In this document: positions 48,873 through 57,045 of the stretch, in pieces
Position numbering within the stretch: position 1 is the stretch's first letter
Layout of the letters: each line of letters begins with the position of its first letter
Source of the DNA: JAICND01 sp040905905
GTDB lineage: Bacteria; Actinomycetota; Acidimicrobiia; Spongiisociales; ZC4RG35
Assembly (NCBI GenBank): GCA_040905905.1
Contig: JBBDQN010000056.1
Span: 8,992-72,991 of the forward strand
DNA length: 64,000 bases
Direction of reading: 5' to 3'
Made by a program: the position numbers and the translations under genes
Notes under the pieces: generated by a model
Database searches by the model: none
Told to the model about the DNA's origin: nothing
The model's input: the letters and a program-made list of their open reading frames with translations, nothing else

Positions 48873-49391
48873 GTGCTGATCGACCGATTCCTGCCGCGAT
48901 GGGATGTTTGCGAGTACGACGAAGTCACGATTCAGACGCCTCCGGAGGAGGCGTATCAAGCCCTGATGGATCTCGACATCGGCCGATCGAGGATCATTCG
49001 CACTCTGTTTGCGGCCAGAGGCTTGCCTCGCGGGAACTCGATGAGGCTCGCGAATCTGGCCGCGGTGGGTTTTGTTGTTCTTGCTGAGGATCCACCCAAC
49101 GAGATCGTGTTCGGCCTCGTCGGCAAGTTCTGGACGATGCGAGGAGGACTCCAGAAGATAGGTGCCGAGGACTTCATCTCCTTTACGGCTCCTGGCTTGG
49201 TGAAGACGGCATGGAATTTCCGTGTGGAGCGAGGCGACAGCGGATCCAAGGTGTCCACGGAGACCCGCGTCCAGGCCACAGACGAGTCATCCCTTAGGTC
49301 GTTTCGGCGCTATTGGTTCTTGATTGGTCCCTTCAGCGCATTGATCCGCCGCGAGGCATTGCGCCTCGTGAAGGCTTCGGCCGCCCACTAG
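48873..49391 (+). CDS. SRPBCC-like protein
   Basis: 172 residues. IDRFLPRWDVCEYDEVTI, TPPEEAYQALMDLDIGRSRII and the C-terminal VSTETRVQATDESSLRSFRRYW fit a START/SRPBCC-fold protein that would bind a hydrophobic ligand. Function is unknown. GTG 48873 has no Shine-Dalgarno but a -10-like hexamer 6 nt upstream. Its TAG stop shares CTAG with the stop of the convergent AAA gene. Confidence 0.65.
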   Translation: MLIDRFLPRWDVCEYDEVTIQTPPEEAYQALMDLDIGRSRIIRTLFAARGLPRGNSMRLANLAAVGFVVLAEDPPNEIVFGLVGKFWTMRGGLQKIGAEDFISFTAPGLVKTAWNFRVERGDSGSKVSTETRVQATDESSLRSFRRYWFLIGPFSALIRREALRLVKASAAH

Positions 49392-51397
49392 GCCGGCGGG
49401 TTGGCTTTCTGCCATCGTTCGATGGCCCCGAGCATGTGCTCCCAGCGGACCTCCCGTGCCTGGGTGTGTTCGCGGAGGGCCGCCAGCGCAGCTTCGCGGA
49501 GGGTCCCGGCGAGATCCGCCATCGACATCCCTTCGGTGACCTCGGCGATGCGGGACTTGTCGACGTCGAGTGCGAAGGGGACGTCGGAGAGATCCAGTAG
49601 CGCTTTGCGCGCTGTCACATCGGGAAGACCCAACTCGATCTGGATCTCGAATCTGCCCGCCCGCAATAGAGCGGGGTCGATGAGGTCGCGGCGATTGGTG
49701 GCCCCAATCACCGACACCTCACCCCGGGAGGTAACGCCGTCCATTTCGGTCAGCAGGGCTGCCACCACCGAGTCAGTGACGTTGGTAGTCGAGCGTCCCC
49801 TGATCGGAGCCAGCGCGTCGATCTCGTCGAAGAAAATGATCGAGGGAGCCGCGGCCCGCGCCCGGGAGAAAACCTCGCGTACGCCTCGTTCCGACTCACC
49901 GACGTATTTGTCGAGCAGCTCGGCGCCCTTTACGGGAAAAAAGGCGGCCCCGGCTTCGTGCGCCAGCGCCCGGATGACAAAGGTCTTGCCGGTCCCCGGT
50001 GGTCCATAAAGAAGGATGCCGCGGGGCGGGTCGATACCCATCGCGGTGAAGCGGTCGGGGTCGGTGACAGGCCACACCACCGACTCCACCAGGCGCTGTT
50101 TGACCTCGTCGAGGTTGGCGACTCTCTCGAAGCCGTAGTTGGGCATCTCCCCCAGCGATAACGAACCAAGGGAAGGGGTGGTCTCCTCGATGGCTCCGAG
50201 AACGTGTTCTGTGGTGAGTTTTCCTCCCCGGCGGGCCAGCACCGACGAGGCGTGGATCACCGCGGCCACGACATCGGCTCCGCTGAAGCCAGCTGAGCGG
50301 GCAGCGAGGAGATCGAAGTCGATGGTCTCGGCCGGTACACGAGCAAGGGACGCCTGGAACAAGAGGCGTCGCCGATCGAGATCGGGAGGAGGGATGGCCA
50401 GGGAACGGGGGAGAAGTGGATTACCGACCAACGCCGGGTCGAGGTTGGCCCGGGAGGTGATCCCGAGCACGCATGCCAATCCGGGTTTCCCGGCGATGGC
50501 GTCGAGGAACCACCGGAGAATGGCTCCGACCTGGGTGCGAAAGGGAGCGAGACCTTCTTCGCCGGCGACCGCTTCAAGTCGATCGACGAAGATCACCTGG
50601 GGAGGGGTTCCGGTCTTCACGGCGGCGTCGAGTAGATCGAGCAGTCGTTCAGGTTTGAAGACCCGGTCAACCAGGATTTCGTGGACCCTCGCAGCGGAAG
50701 CTTCGGCCGCCGCCGCCACCAGTTCCGACTTGCCGCATCCATGGGGTCCTTCCAGCAGCACTCCCGCCACCCTGGGTAACCCCCAGGCGGATGGAAGGTT
50801 CTTGGGCGAGGTCAACAACGAGAGCCACCCTGTCAATAGGTCGAGTTCGGCATCGAGGCCTGCCAACAGAGCTTCCGAGGTGGTAGGACCGGTGGTCGTC
50901 TCTGCGACGTCCTCCGATGTGGGGTCCGCTTCCGACGCCTCGGCAGCGGCTCCCTTCTCGACGAACCTGGTGGCGGCTCCGACCAGACCGGCGGCGCCAG
51001 GTTCGACCCGGGCGACCACGATCTCGGCCGGGGCGCTCTGGCCGAGGTAGGAGCCATCGATACTGACCCGGTCGCCGTCGGATATCGGTCGCCCCTGCAG
51101 GGCCCGAACCAGGATCTTGGGTTCGGCTGGCAGTTCACCGGTGTCGACTTCGACGAGGGAGAGCGATCCCAGGACAGCCCTGGTGGCGTCCACCTGGGCA
51201 CCCTCGGCCACCCCGGAGTTGGCGAGAGTTATCGGGCCGAGCAGCAGAGCGGTGCTCTCTTTGGTCTCGCCCCCCTGGACGAGGACGTGGGTGCGTCCAA
51301 CTTTGAGGACACCGCCAAAGGGAAGCCCGAGAGCCTTGAGAAGGGTGCCGTCGGCGCGCGCCACCGGATCGGAGCCTGGACGAACGACGAATCGCAT
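49388..51397 (-). CDS. Cdc48/p97-like double AAA ATPase
   Basis: 669 residues. The N-terminal ~130 residues resemble the Cdc48 double-psi barrel region (GTLLKALGLPFGGVLKVG). D1 has Walker A GPHGCGKS (217-224), but its Walker B reads VIFVDR with Arg at 273 in place of the catalytic Glu, so D1 probably binds ATP without hydrolysing it. D2 is canonical: GPPGTGKT (465-472), FFDEIDALAP (Asp524, Glu525) and the Arg-finger segment LLRAGRFE. Mycobacterium Rv0435c is a related protein. It would unfold proteins or remodel complexes; its target is unknown. Confidence 0.88.
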   Translation of the reverse strand: MRFVVRPGSDPVARADGTLLKALGLPFGGVLKVGRTHVLVQGGETKESTALLLGPITLANSGVAEGAQVDATRAVLGSLSLVEVDTGELPAEPKILVRALQGRPISDGDRVSIDGSYLGQSAPAEIVVARVEPGAAGLVGAATRFVEKGAAAEASEADPTSEDVAETTTGPTTSEALLAGLDAELDLLTGWLSLLTSPKNLPSAWGLPRVAGVLLEGPHGCGKSELVAAAAEASAARVHEILVDRVFKPERLLDLLDAAVKTGTPPQVIFVDRLEAVAGEEGLAPFRTQVGAILRWFLDAIAGKPGLACVLGITSRANLDPALVGNPLLPRSLAIPPPDLDRRRLLFQASLARVPAETIDFDLLAARSAGFSGADVVAAVIHASSVLARRGGKLTTEHVLGAIEETTPSLGSLSLGEMPNYGFERVANLDEVKQRLVESVVWPVTDPDRFTAMGIDPPRGILLYGPPGTGKTFVIRALAHEAGAAFFPVKGAELLDKYVGESERGVREVFSRARAAAPSIIFFDEIDALAPIRGRSTTNVTDSVVAALLTEMDGVTSRGEVSVIGATNRRDLIDPALLRAGRFEIQIELGLPDVTARKALLDLSDVPFALDVDKSRIAEVTEGMSMADLAGTLREAALAALREHTQAREVRWEHMLGAIERWQKANPPA

Positions 51398-51416
51398 CGG
51401 AGCCGGATGGTAGGAG

Positions 51417-53039
51417 TCAGGCTGCCGTGAGCTGTCGCGGGGGAAACGCAGGGAGCGCCAATGGGCCGGTGCACTCTTTCACGATCACCGTTCCCGTACT
51501 CAACCATCTCCAGATGAGGCGGGCTTCCTCAGCGATCGCAACCGTGGGGGGGATGGGGGGAGGAGCCGGAAGCGGTTGGGATGAAAAGAGCGGGATGGAA
51601 CTGCTGCGGGGCCACACAGCCGCCAGGACCCCGTTTTCGACAACAACTGTGTCGCCGTCGACCCCCTCGAGTTCGAGCCGCCCGGCGTCGCCCAAGGCCC
51701 TCCAAGCCAGACGATGTTCGAGAGCCCGGGCGAGCGCGCTGTGACGGTCGCGAGTGACTGCTGCCTCTTCGAAGCGTCGTTCGTTGGCGAGCCGCCGCAT
51801 GCGCAGCTCGAGGGGCTCGAGGAGCAACGATGGTCGGTGATCGGCTGCCTCGACAACATCTGCCACGATTCGGTGATAGTCGGTCGGGTTGCTGGTCCCG
51901 TCGCACGGACAGCTAGCGACACCCAGTTGCGCCGGGGCGCATGGCGCCGAACGGCTGCCCGCCCCACCCCGACAGCGCCGCAGCAGGGTGGCGTCCCAAA
52001 TAGCCTCCATGACCAGGTCGGCGGCGGACTTGGTGCGGAAAGGGCCCAGCCACAAGAGTCCATCTTTGGAGAGCTTGTGCGCCTGACTCAGGCGGGGAAA
52101 TCGTTCGGACGTGAGCTTCAGATAGACCTGCCGGCGCGGCGGCCGGGAGCGCTGGTTGAAGCGGGGTCGGTGGGCATGAATCAATCTAAGTTCGGTGATC
52201 TCTGCCTCCAGCGAGTTGGCGCAGACCCGGTGGTCGATGGAATCGAGTTGACGCATCAAGTCGCCGACGCGTCGGCGCTGGTCACCATAGAAGTAACTAC
52301 GGACCCGGGTCCTCAAGTTGGTCGCCTTCCCTACGTAGATCACATTCCCGTCCCGATCCCGGAACAGATAGACACCGGGTCGGCGGGGGAGGCGATCGGT
52401 GAGAGCGATTTTGGAGTAGTAGGGGGCGCCCCGGGCCGTTGGTAGAGCAACCAGATCGTCGAGACCCGTCACGCCCAATGAACCAGCGCTCTCCAGAAGA
52501 GCGTGGAAAACGTGAGCCGTAGCCCGGGCGTCGGCCAGCGCCCGATGATTGGGAGTATGGGGCGAAGCGAAGTGGGCTGCCAGGGTGGCAAGGGTCAGAT
52601 CACGAACGTCGGGCCGGACCAGGCGTCTGGCCAGCCCAACGGTGTCGATCGCAGTGGAACCAGGGGACGGGTAACCGAGGCGGAGAGCCGCAGCGCGGAG
52701 AAACGAGAGATCGAAGCGGACGTTGTGGCCCACCACAACTGAATCTCCGCAAAATTCGAGAAACGCGGGTAGCACCGCTTCGATCGCTGGAGCCGCCCGC
52801 ACCATGGCGGTCGTGATGCCGGTCAATACCGTGATAAAGGGGGGAATCCCGGTCCCGGGATCGACCAAGGTCGCAAATTCCCCTACCAGCTCCCCACCCC
52901 GGTATTTGACGGCACCTATCTCGGTGATCTCGCAGTCGCGGGGTGATCCACCGGTAGTTTCCAGATCGACGACACAGAAGGTGACTTCATAGAGGGGAGT
53001 GCCCAGATCGTCGAAAGTGAGTTGGGGTTGACCGGCCAC
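51417..53039 (-). CDS. DEDD-type 3'-5' exonuclease fused to UvrC-like GIY-YIG nuclease
   Basis: 540 residues. Residues ~15-175 form a DnaQ/epsilon-like exonuclease (CVVDLETTGGS, VVGHNVRFDLSFL, HRALADARAT as the DEDDh motifs). Residues ~215-300 form a GIY-YIG domain (RPGVYLFRDRDGNVIYVGKATNLRTRV), as in UvrC and Cho. The C-terminus is a UvrC-like Cys-containing and helical region. It could make and then trim incisions at damaged DNA. A perfect LexA-type box lies 19 nt upstream of GTG 53039, which supports SOS control. Confidence 0.9.
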   Translation of the reverse strand: MAGQPQLTFDDLGTPLYEVTFCVVDLETTGGSPRDCEITEIGAVKYRGGELVGEFATLVDPGTGIPPFITVLTGITTAMVRAAPAIEAVLPAFLEFCGDSVVVGHNVRFDLSFLRAAALRLGYPSPGSTAIDTVGLARRLVRPDVRDLTLATLAAHFASPHTPNHRALADARATAHVFHALLESAGSLGVTGLDDLVALPTARGAPYYSKIALTDRLPRRPGVYLFRDRDGNVIYVGKATNLRTRVRSYFYGDQRRRVGDLMRQLDSIDHRVCANSLEAEITELRLIHAHRPRFNQRSRPPRRQVYLKLTSERFPRLSQAHKLSKDGLLWLGPFRTKSAADLVMEAIWDATLLRRCRGGAGSRSAPCAPAQLGVASCPCDGTSNPTDYHRIVADVVEAADHRPSLLLEPLELRMRRLANERRFEEAAVTRDRHSALARALEHRLAWRALGDAGRLELEGVDGDTVVVENGVLAAVWPRSSSIPLFSSQPLPAPPPIPPTVAIAEEARLIWRWLSTGTVIVKECTGPLALPAFPPRQLTAA

Positions 53040-53057
53040 TACCGGACTAAACTAGGA

Positions 53058-53071
53058 CGAACGTATGTTCG
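53058..53071. promoter_or_regulatory. LexA (SOS) box
   Basis: CGAACGTATGTTCG is a perfect palindrome-type match to CGAAC-N4-GTTCG, the Gram-positive and actinobacterial LexA site. It lies in the 35 nt between the SpoU gene's stop and GTG 53039, just upstream of a -10-like TAGTTT (53054-53049) on -. Confidence 0.85.
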
Positions 53072-53074
53072 CTG

Positions 53075-53839
53075 TCAACGACCCGCTGAACGCTGTCGGA
53101 TGGCTTCGAACAAGAGGATGGCGGCAGCAGTGGCGGCGTTCAGCGAGTCGACCGCTCCGGCCATGGGAATCTGGATGCGAGACACGGCAGTCTCCAGCCA
53201 GGTCGAGGAAAGCCCGGTGTGCTCGGAGCCGATCACCAAAGCAATTGGCCGGGTCAGGTCGAGGCTCCAAGGTGGGACGCCGTCGTGGGCAACCGCCGCC
53301 GCCACCACGATGTCGTGATTATGCAGCCATGACTTAGCTTGACCGGAAGTTGTCTGGGCTACCGGCACGCTGAAAAGCGAACCCACCGATGCCCGGACTA
53401 CGTTGGGATTGGTCATATCGGTGGCGGCATCGGCCACGAGAAGAGCGGCACCGGTGGCAGCAGCCGAGCGCAACATGGCTCCCAGGTTGCCGGGCTTTTC
53501 TATGGACTCCGTCACTAGAACTAGCTGTGGCGCCGCAGGGTTGAATGACTCCAGATCGAAAGTGGGGCGCCGGGCCACGGCTACCACCCCATCCCGGCCG
53601 TAAGCGATTTTGGCGAATGCGACCGGTCCGAGTACGAGTTCGGCCATCCCCGACACCGTCCAGGCCGGCTTCTCCACTCCCTCCAGGATGAACAAGTGCT
53701 CGATGATGATCCCAGCCTGTATTGCTCTGTCGATTTCCCTATGACCTTCGATCAAGAACAATCCAGATCGTTCTCTTTCCGATCGGTTGCGGAGGGCAGC
53801 AGCCGCCTTGACGCGAGCGTTGGCCGGCGAGGTGATCAC
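53075..53839 (-). CDS. SpoU/TrmH-family RNA 2'-O-methyltransferase
   Basis: 254 residues. The N-terminal substrate-binding region is ITSPANARVKAAAALRNRSERE..GLFLIEG. The SPOUT catalytic motifs are VTESIEKPGNLGAMLRSA (motif 1), ALVIGSEHTGLSS (motif 2) and IQIPMAGAVDSLNAATAAAILLFE (motif 3), forming the knotted SAM site. The target is probably rRNA or tRNA ribose. GTG 53839 is chosen because it starts 14 nt after the sigma stop; earlier codons overlap that gene. Confidence 0.9.
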   Translation of the reverse strand: MITSPANARVKAAAALRNRSERERSGLFLIEGHREIDRAIQAGIIIEHLFILEGVEKPAWTVSGMAELVLGPVAFAKIAYGRDGVVAVARRPTFDLESFNPAAPQLVLVTESIEKPGNLGAMLRSAAATGAALLVADAATDMTNPNVVRASVGSLFSVPVAQTTSGQAKSWLHNHDIVVAAAVAHDGVPPWSLDLTRPIALVIGSEHTGLSSTWLETAVSRIQIPMAGAVDSLNAATAAAILLFEAIRQRSAGR

Positions 53840-53853
53840 CGGTGGACCGGCGC

Positions 53854-54438
53854 CTATTTCTCTTCGCCCCGGGTATAGACCTCCTCGAGACGCTGGCGGG
53901 CTCGGTGACAAGCCACTCTCACGGTTCCGACCGTTGCACCCAGCCGGCTGCCGATGTCGTCATAGCTCATTCCTTCGACTTCGCGCAACCAGAGCAACTG
54001 GCGATCGCGGGTGCTCAGTTGGCTCATCGCGATCCGGATGCGGGCGTGTTCCTCGCTGATGATCGCCGTTTCTTCGGGAGTCGCCGGGGAAACTTCGGCA
54101 TCGACGGGTCGGGGCACCCGTCGTTTGCGAAAGGTCGTGCGCAGGCGATTGCGAGCAATGGCCCAAAACCATGCTTCGAATGCCTGGGGAGAGCGGAGCC
54201 GGGCTATCGATATGACCACCTCCAGCGACGATTCCGCCGCCAGATCTTCTGCCTCGTGCCTGTTTAATCCGATGCCCACAAAAAAACCGACCATGCGGGG
54301 GTAGCCGTCGGTCAGGATGCCATGCAAGGCATGGCGATCACCACTCACCGCGGCCTGAACCGCGCTTAGTGGTGGAGGCCAGGAAGCGGAAACGTTTCGG
54401 GTCACCCGATGGCCGGTCCCCACCGGCCGCTCATCCAT
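53854..54438 (-). CDS. ECF-type RNA polymerase sigma factor (third of window)
   Basis: 194 residues. Region 2: RMVGFFVGIGLNRHEAEDLAAE, VVISIARLRSPQAFEAWFWAIARNRLRTTFRKRR. Region 4: LSTRDRQLLWLREVEGMSYDDIGSRLGATVGTVRVACHRARQRL (segments). The preceding gene on - encodes a DUF5667 membrane protein, 9 nt away. Followed by the SpoU gene in the same direction. Confidence 0.83.
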   Translation of the reverse strand: MDERPVGTGHRVTRNVSASWPPPLSAVQAAVSGDRHALHGILTDGYPRMVGFFVGIGLNRHEAEDLAAESSLEVVISIARLRSPQAFEAWFWAIARNRLRTTFRKRRVPRPVDAEVSPATPEETAIISEEHARIRIAMSQLSTRDRQLLWLREVEGMSYDDIGSRLGATVGTVRVACHRARQRLEEVYTRGEEK

Positions 54439-54447
54439 ACCAACAGG

Positions 54448-55221
54448 TTACGGCTGACGGCCCCTGCTGTTGGGGTTTCTTGGCGCCGTGTTCGACGGAG
54501 AGTCGTCGGACGGTCCGCCGCCGTGATCGGAGCCGGGGTTGTCGGGGCGTCCGTGGCCCTGACCCTGGCCGTTGCCCTGACCGGGGTTTTCCGTGGGTCC
54601 CTGTCCCTGGCTGAGGGACCGGGCCAGGTCGGCCACACGCTTGGCCTGTTCACGCACCGCTTCGATCGCTGCCTGGCGACTATCAGAATCTTTGGCCGAC
54701 TCGTGGACCACCCTGGCCAGCGAGACCAGGTCCTCAGTCAATGCCTTCAACTCCGAGTTCGAGGCGGCTGGCTCTCCGACGTCATCCGTGAAAGGACCCA
54801 GGCCGGAAGGGATATTGAGTTCTTCCAACGCCTCTTCGACAGCTTGGAGGGCAGCATCGTTGTGGCCTCTGGCGAGCAACACCTCGGCCTCCCTCAACCG
54901 CTCACTAGCGTGACTCTCCACTCCCAGCAGGTCCCCTACCTGTTCATAAGCCCGTTTGAGTCCATATAGAGCGTCACCTGGAACCGCAGAATCGGAGGCA
55001 GCCGCCAAGCCGACGTTGCTGATGACCAAAAGACCTGCCACAGCCACTGCCACCACCCAGCGCCGACGGGTGAGGGGGCGGTGTCCCCCAAGGGCACGCG
55101 TAGCAGCAAGCAGCGCATCGTCGGGTGAAACCCGTGATTGCAGCCACTCGCCATAGCTTCGCAACGCATCGGTTGCGTCGCTGCTCTGGACAGGGTCGAA
55201 CCGTTCCATCTCGCTGTACAT
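54448..55221 (-). CDS. DUF5667 membrane protein
   Basis: 257 residues. A cytosolic N-terminus (~55 residues), one transmembrane helix (VVAVAVAGLLVISNVGLAAA), then DSAVPGDALYGLKRAYEQVG, the DUF5667 signature, a helical segment with LREAEVLLARGHNDAALQAVEEA, and a Gly/Pro/Asn-rich low-complexity tail. DUF5667 proteins accompany ECF sigma factors in Actinobacteria and are likely anti-sigma partners. Gene order (this gene first, sigma second) is the reverse of the other two sigma pairs here. Confidence 0.78.
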   Translation of the reverse strand: MYSEMERFDPVQSSDATDALRSYGEWLQSRVSPDDALLAATRALGGHRPLTRRRWVVAVAVAGLLVISNVGLAAASDSAVPGDALYGLKRAYEQVGDLLGVESHASERLREAEVLLARGHNDAALQAVEEALEELNIPSGLGPFTDDVGEPAASNSELKALTEDLVSLARVVHESAKDSDSRQAAIEAVREQAKRVADLARSLSQGQGPTENPGQGNGQGQGHGRPDNPGSDHGGGPSDDSPSNTAPRNPNSRGRQP

Positions 55222-55253
55222 GTCCTACGCAAACGCCTTGTGTTACAGGACAT
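55220..55253. promoter_or_regulatory. Inverted repeat over the DUF5667/sigma promoter
   Basis: ATGTCCT (55220-55226), 20 nt, AGGACAT (55247-55253): a perfect 7-bp inverted repeat. Its left arm overlaps the start codon of the DUF5667 gene on -. It could be an operator. Confidence 0.4.
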
Positions 55254-55292
55254 TCAAGCCTGCCGGCGCCATTGCGACCCGTTACGGGGTGA

Positions 55293-55898
55293 CTAGTCCC
55301 TGGTCGTCCCCCAGCGATTCCAATGGATCACCGAATCAACGGGCCTCCATCCCCTTTCGAGGGAGGCCGATCGCCGGTCGTCGGCGCCAAATCCAACAGT
55401 GACTATGCCGATCGCCGTGTAGTCGGCAGGTATGGCTAGGAGCGCCTGGAGCCCTGGGGTTGATTGGACCCCCAGGAATCCCGCCGACAAGCCCTCGTTG
55501 ACCGCTGCGAGCAGGACGAGCATTAGGGCCGCGCCGGCGTCGACCCACCAAAAGGGTACGGGCCAATCGATCTCCTGCCCCTTCTTGTCGACCTTGTCTG
55601 CTTCCTGATAGCGGCGGTGATAGGCCCCTTCGGAAACACAAAGCACCATGTGCGCGGGAGCGCGGCTGATCCAGGGGTCGAATCCCTGGGCCACATAATT
55701 GGCCTCACCCGCCAGATCGGCGACCTCCTGGCGGGTATGTGGGTCGGTGACGATCACGAACGCCATGCCCTGGCTGAACCCGGCCGACGGTGCCTTCCTT
55801 CCGGCCTCGGCAATCCGAATCAAGGCCTCGTCGTCGACCTGTTCATCCGCGTAATTGCGGACCATGCGCCGGCGTCGCAGGACCTCGCGGAATTCCAC
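55293..55898 (-). CDS. Nitroreductase-family flavoprotein
   Basis: 201 residues. FMN-binding N-terminus EVLRRRRMVRNYADEQVDDEAL, then RKAPSAGFSQGMAFVIV, a mid-protein DAGAALMLVLLAAVNEGLSAGFLGV (segments) and a C-terminal VGFGADDRRSASL phosphate-contact segment. NAD(P)H-dependent reduction of a nitro or quinone-like substrate is the family role; the physiological substrate is unknown. It is 6 nt from the orphan PntAA gene, suggesting one transcript. Confidence 0.85.
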   Translation of the reverse strand: MEFREVLRRRRMVRNYADEQVDDEALIRIAEAGRKAPSAGFSQGMAFVIVTDPHTRQEVADLAGEANYVAQGFDPWISRAPAHMVLCVSEGAYHRRYQEADKVDKKGQEIDWPVPFWWVDAGAALMLVLLAAVNEGLSAGFLGVQSTPGLQALLAIPADYTAIGIVTVGFGADDRRSASLERGWRPVDSVIHWNRWGTTRD

Positions 55899-55904
55899 GG
55901 CGGT

Positions 55905-57008
55905 TCAGTTGCGAACCCGGACGGAGCCGTCATGGGCTACACAGGCGGCGGCCAGGATCTCGTCATCGAGGTTGACCTCGCCGTCCGGTCCAAGCAGGCC
56001 CAGAAGGGCGGCCACGTTGCGGGCGTACATCTGGCTGGCATCGTGGGCTTTGCGCGAGGGCAGATCCGTGTAGCCGACGATGGTGACGCCATGGTGTTGC
56101 ACAACCTCGCCGGGCACCGTCAGCTCGCAGTTACCACCGGTGGTTGCCGCCAAGTCGACGATCACCGAACCTGGTGACATGGCTTTGACCATCTCGGAGG
56201 TGACGAGTCGAGGGGCAGCGGCACCCGGGATTGCAGCCGTGCAGATGACTACGTCGGAACGGGCGATGAACGGAGCCAGACCGTCGAGCACCAGGCGCTC
56301 GGCCGATTCGTCGAGCTTGCGGGCGTAGCCCCCGCTTTGGCCAGCGTCCTGGGGGGCGGCACCCACGTCGAGGAAAGTGGCGCCCAGGCTGCGGATCTGT
56401 TCGGCCGCCGCCGCCCGGACGTCGAAACCGGCTACCACTGCTCCCAATCGACGGCAGGTAGCGATGGCCTGCAACCCGGCGACTCCGGCTCCTAATACGA
56501 GCGCCCGGGCGGGCGCGATCGTCCCGGCGGCGGTGGTCAACATCGGAAAGAGTCGTTTCGAGACCATGGCAGCCTCAAGGACTGCCTGGTAACCGGCGAC
56601 AGTCGCTTGCGACGACAACGCGTCCATAGTTTGTGCCCGGGTGATGCGGGGGACCAGCTCGAAGGCCAGCGCGGTCACGCCGGCGGCGGCCAGGGCAGCG
56701 ACTCCGGCCGGATCTTCGAGCGGTCGCAGAAACCCGAGGAGGACGGTCCCGGAGGTGTTGGCGTCGTCAGGGCGGTTTACCGCGACAACTACCGGTGCCG
56801 ACCAAACCTGGGTCCTGGTGGTGAGCTCGGCTCCGGCTTCGGCGTAGGCCTCGTCCTGAAGACCGGCGGCGGTGCCTGCGCCTCTCTCTGTGGTCACCTG
56901 GTGCCCCGCCGCGGTCAAGCGGGCAATCACTTCGGGAGTCAGAGCAACCCGACGTTCCTTCGGGGCGGTTTCGAGGAGCAGACCTATGTGCACGTTCGGA
57001 CTCATCAT
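55905..57008 (-). CDS. NAD(P) transhydrogenase subunit alpha 1 (PntAA-like)
   Basis: 367 residues, related to alanine dehydrogenase. HIGLLLETAPKERRVALTPEV, LAFELVPRITRAQTMDALSSQ and VAGYQAVLEAA, a Rossmann motif LVLGAGVAGLQAIATCRRLGA, and a C-terminal SQMYARNVAALLGLLG. In intact transhydrogenases this soluble NAD(H)-binding part works with membrane PntAB and PntB. Neither is encoded nearby, so the gene is orphan here. ATG 57008 and the adjacent ATG 57005 are both possible starts. Confidence 0.86.
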   Translation of the reverse strand: MMSPNVHIGLLLETAPKERRVALTPEVIARLTAAGHQVTTERGAGTAAGLQDEAYAEAGAELTTRTQVWSAPVVVAVNRPDDANTSGTVLLGFLRPLEDPAGVAALAAAGVTALAFELVPRITRAQTMDALSSQATVAGYQAVLEAAMVSKRLFPMLTTAAGTIAPARALVLGAGVAGLQAIATCRRLGAVVAGFDVRAAAAEQIRSLGATFLDVGAAPQDAGQSGGYARKLDESAERLVLDGLAPFIARSDVVICTAAIPGAAAPRLVTSEMVKAMSPGSVIVDLAATTGGNCELTVPGEVVQHHGVTIVGYTDLPSRKAHDASQMYARNVAALLGLLGPDGEVNLDDEILAAACVAHDGSVRVRN

Positions 57009-57045
57009 GGTGTATTGGTCCCTTCCATGCCACACTGCCCCCGAC

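Noticed and set aside
50139..51050. Plus-strand frame opposite the Cdc48-like gene
   Set aside because: Arg/Ser/Ala-rich product typical of a shadow frame in GC-rich DNA.
55222..55250. TGTAAC ... CGTA as an ECF promoter of the third sigma pair
   Set aside because: The spacing between the two elements is about 12 nt, too short for known ECF promoters.
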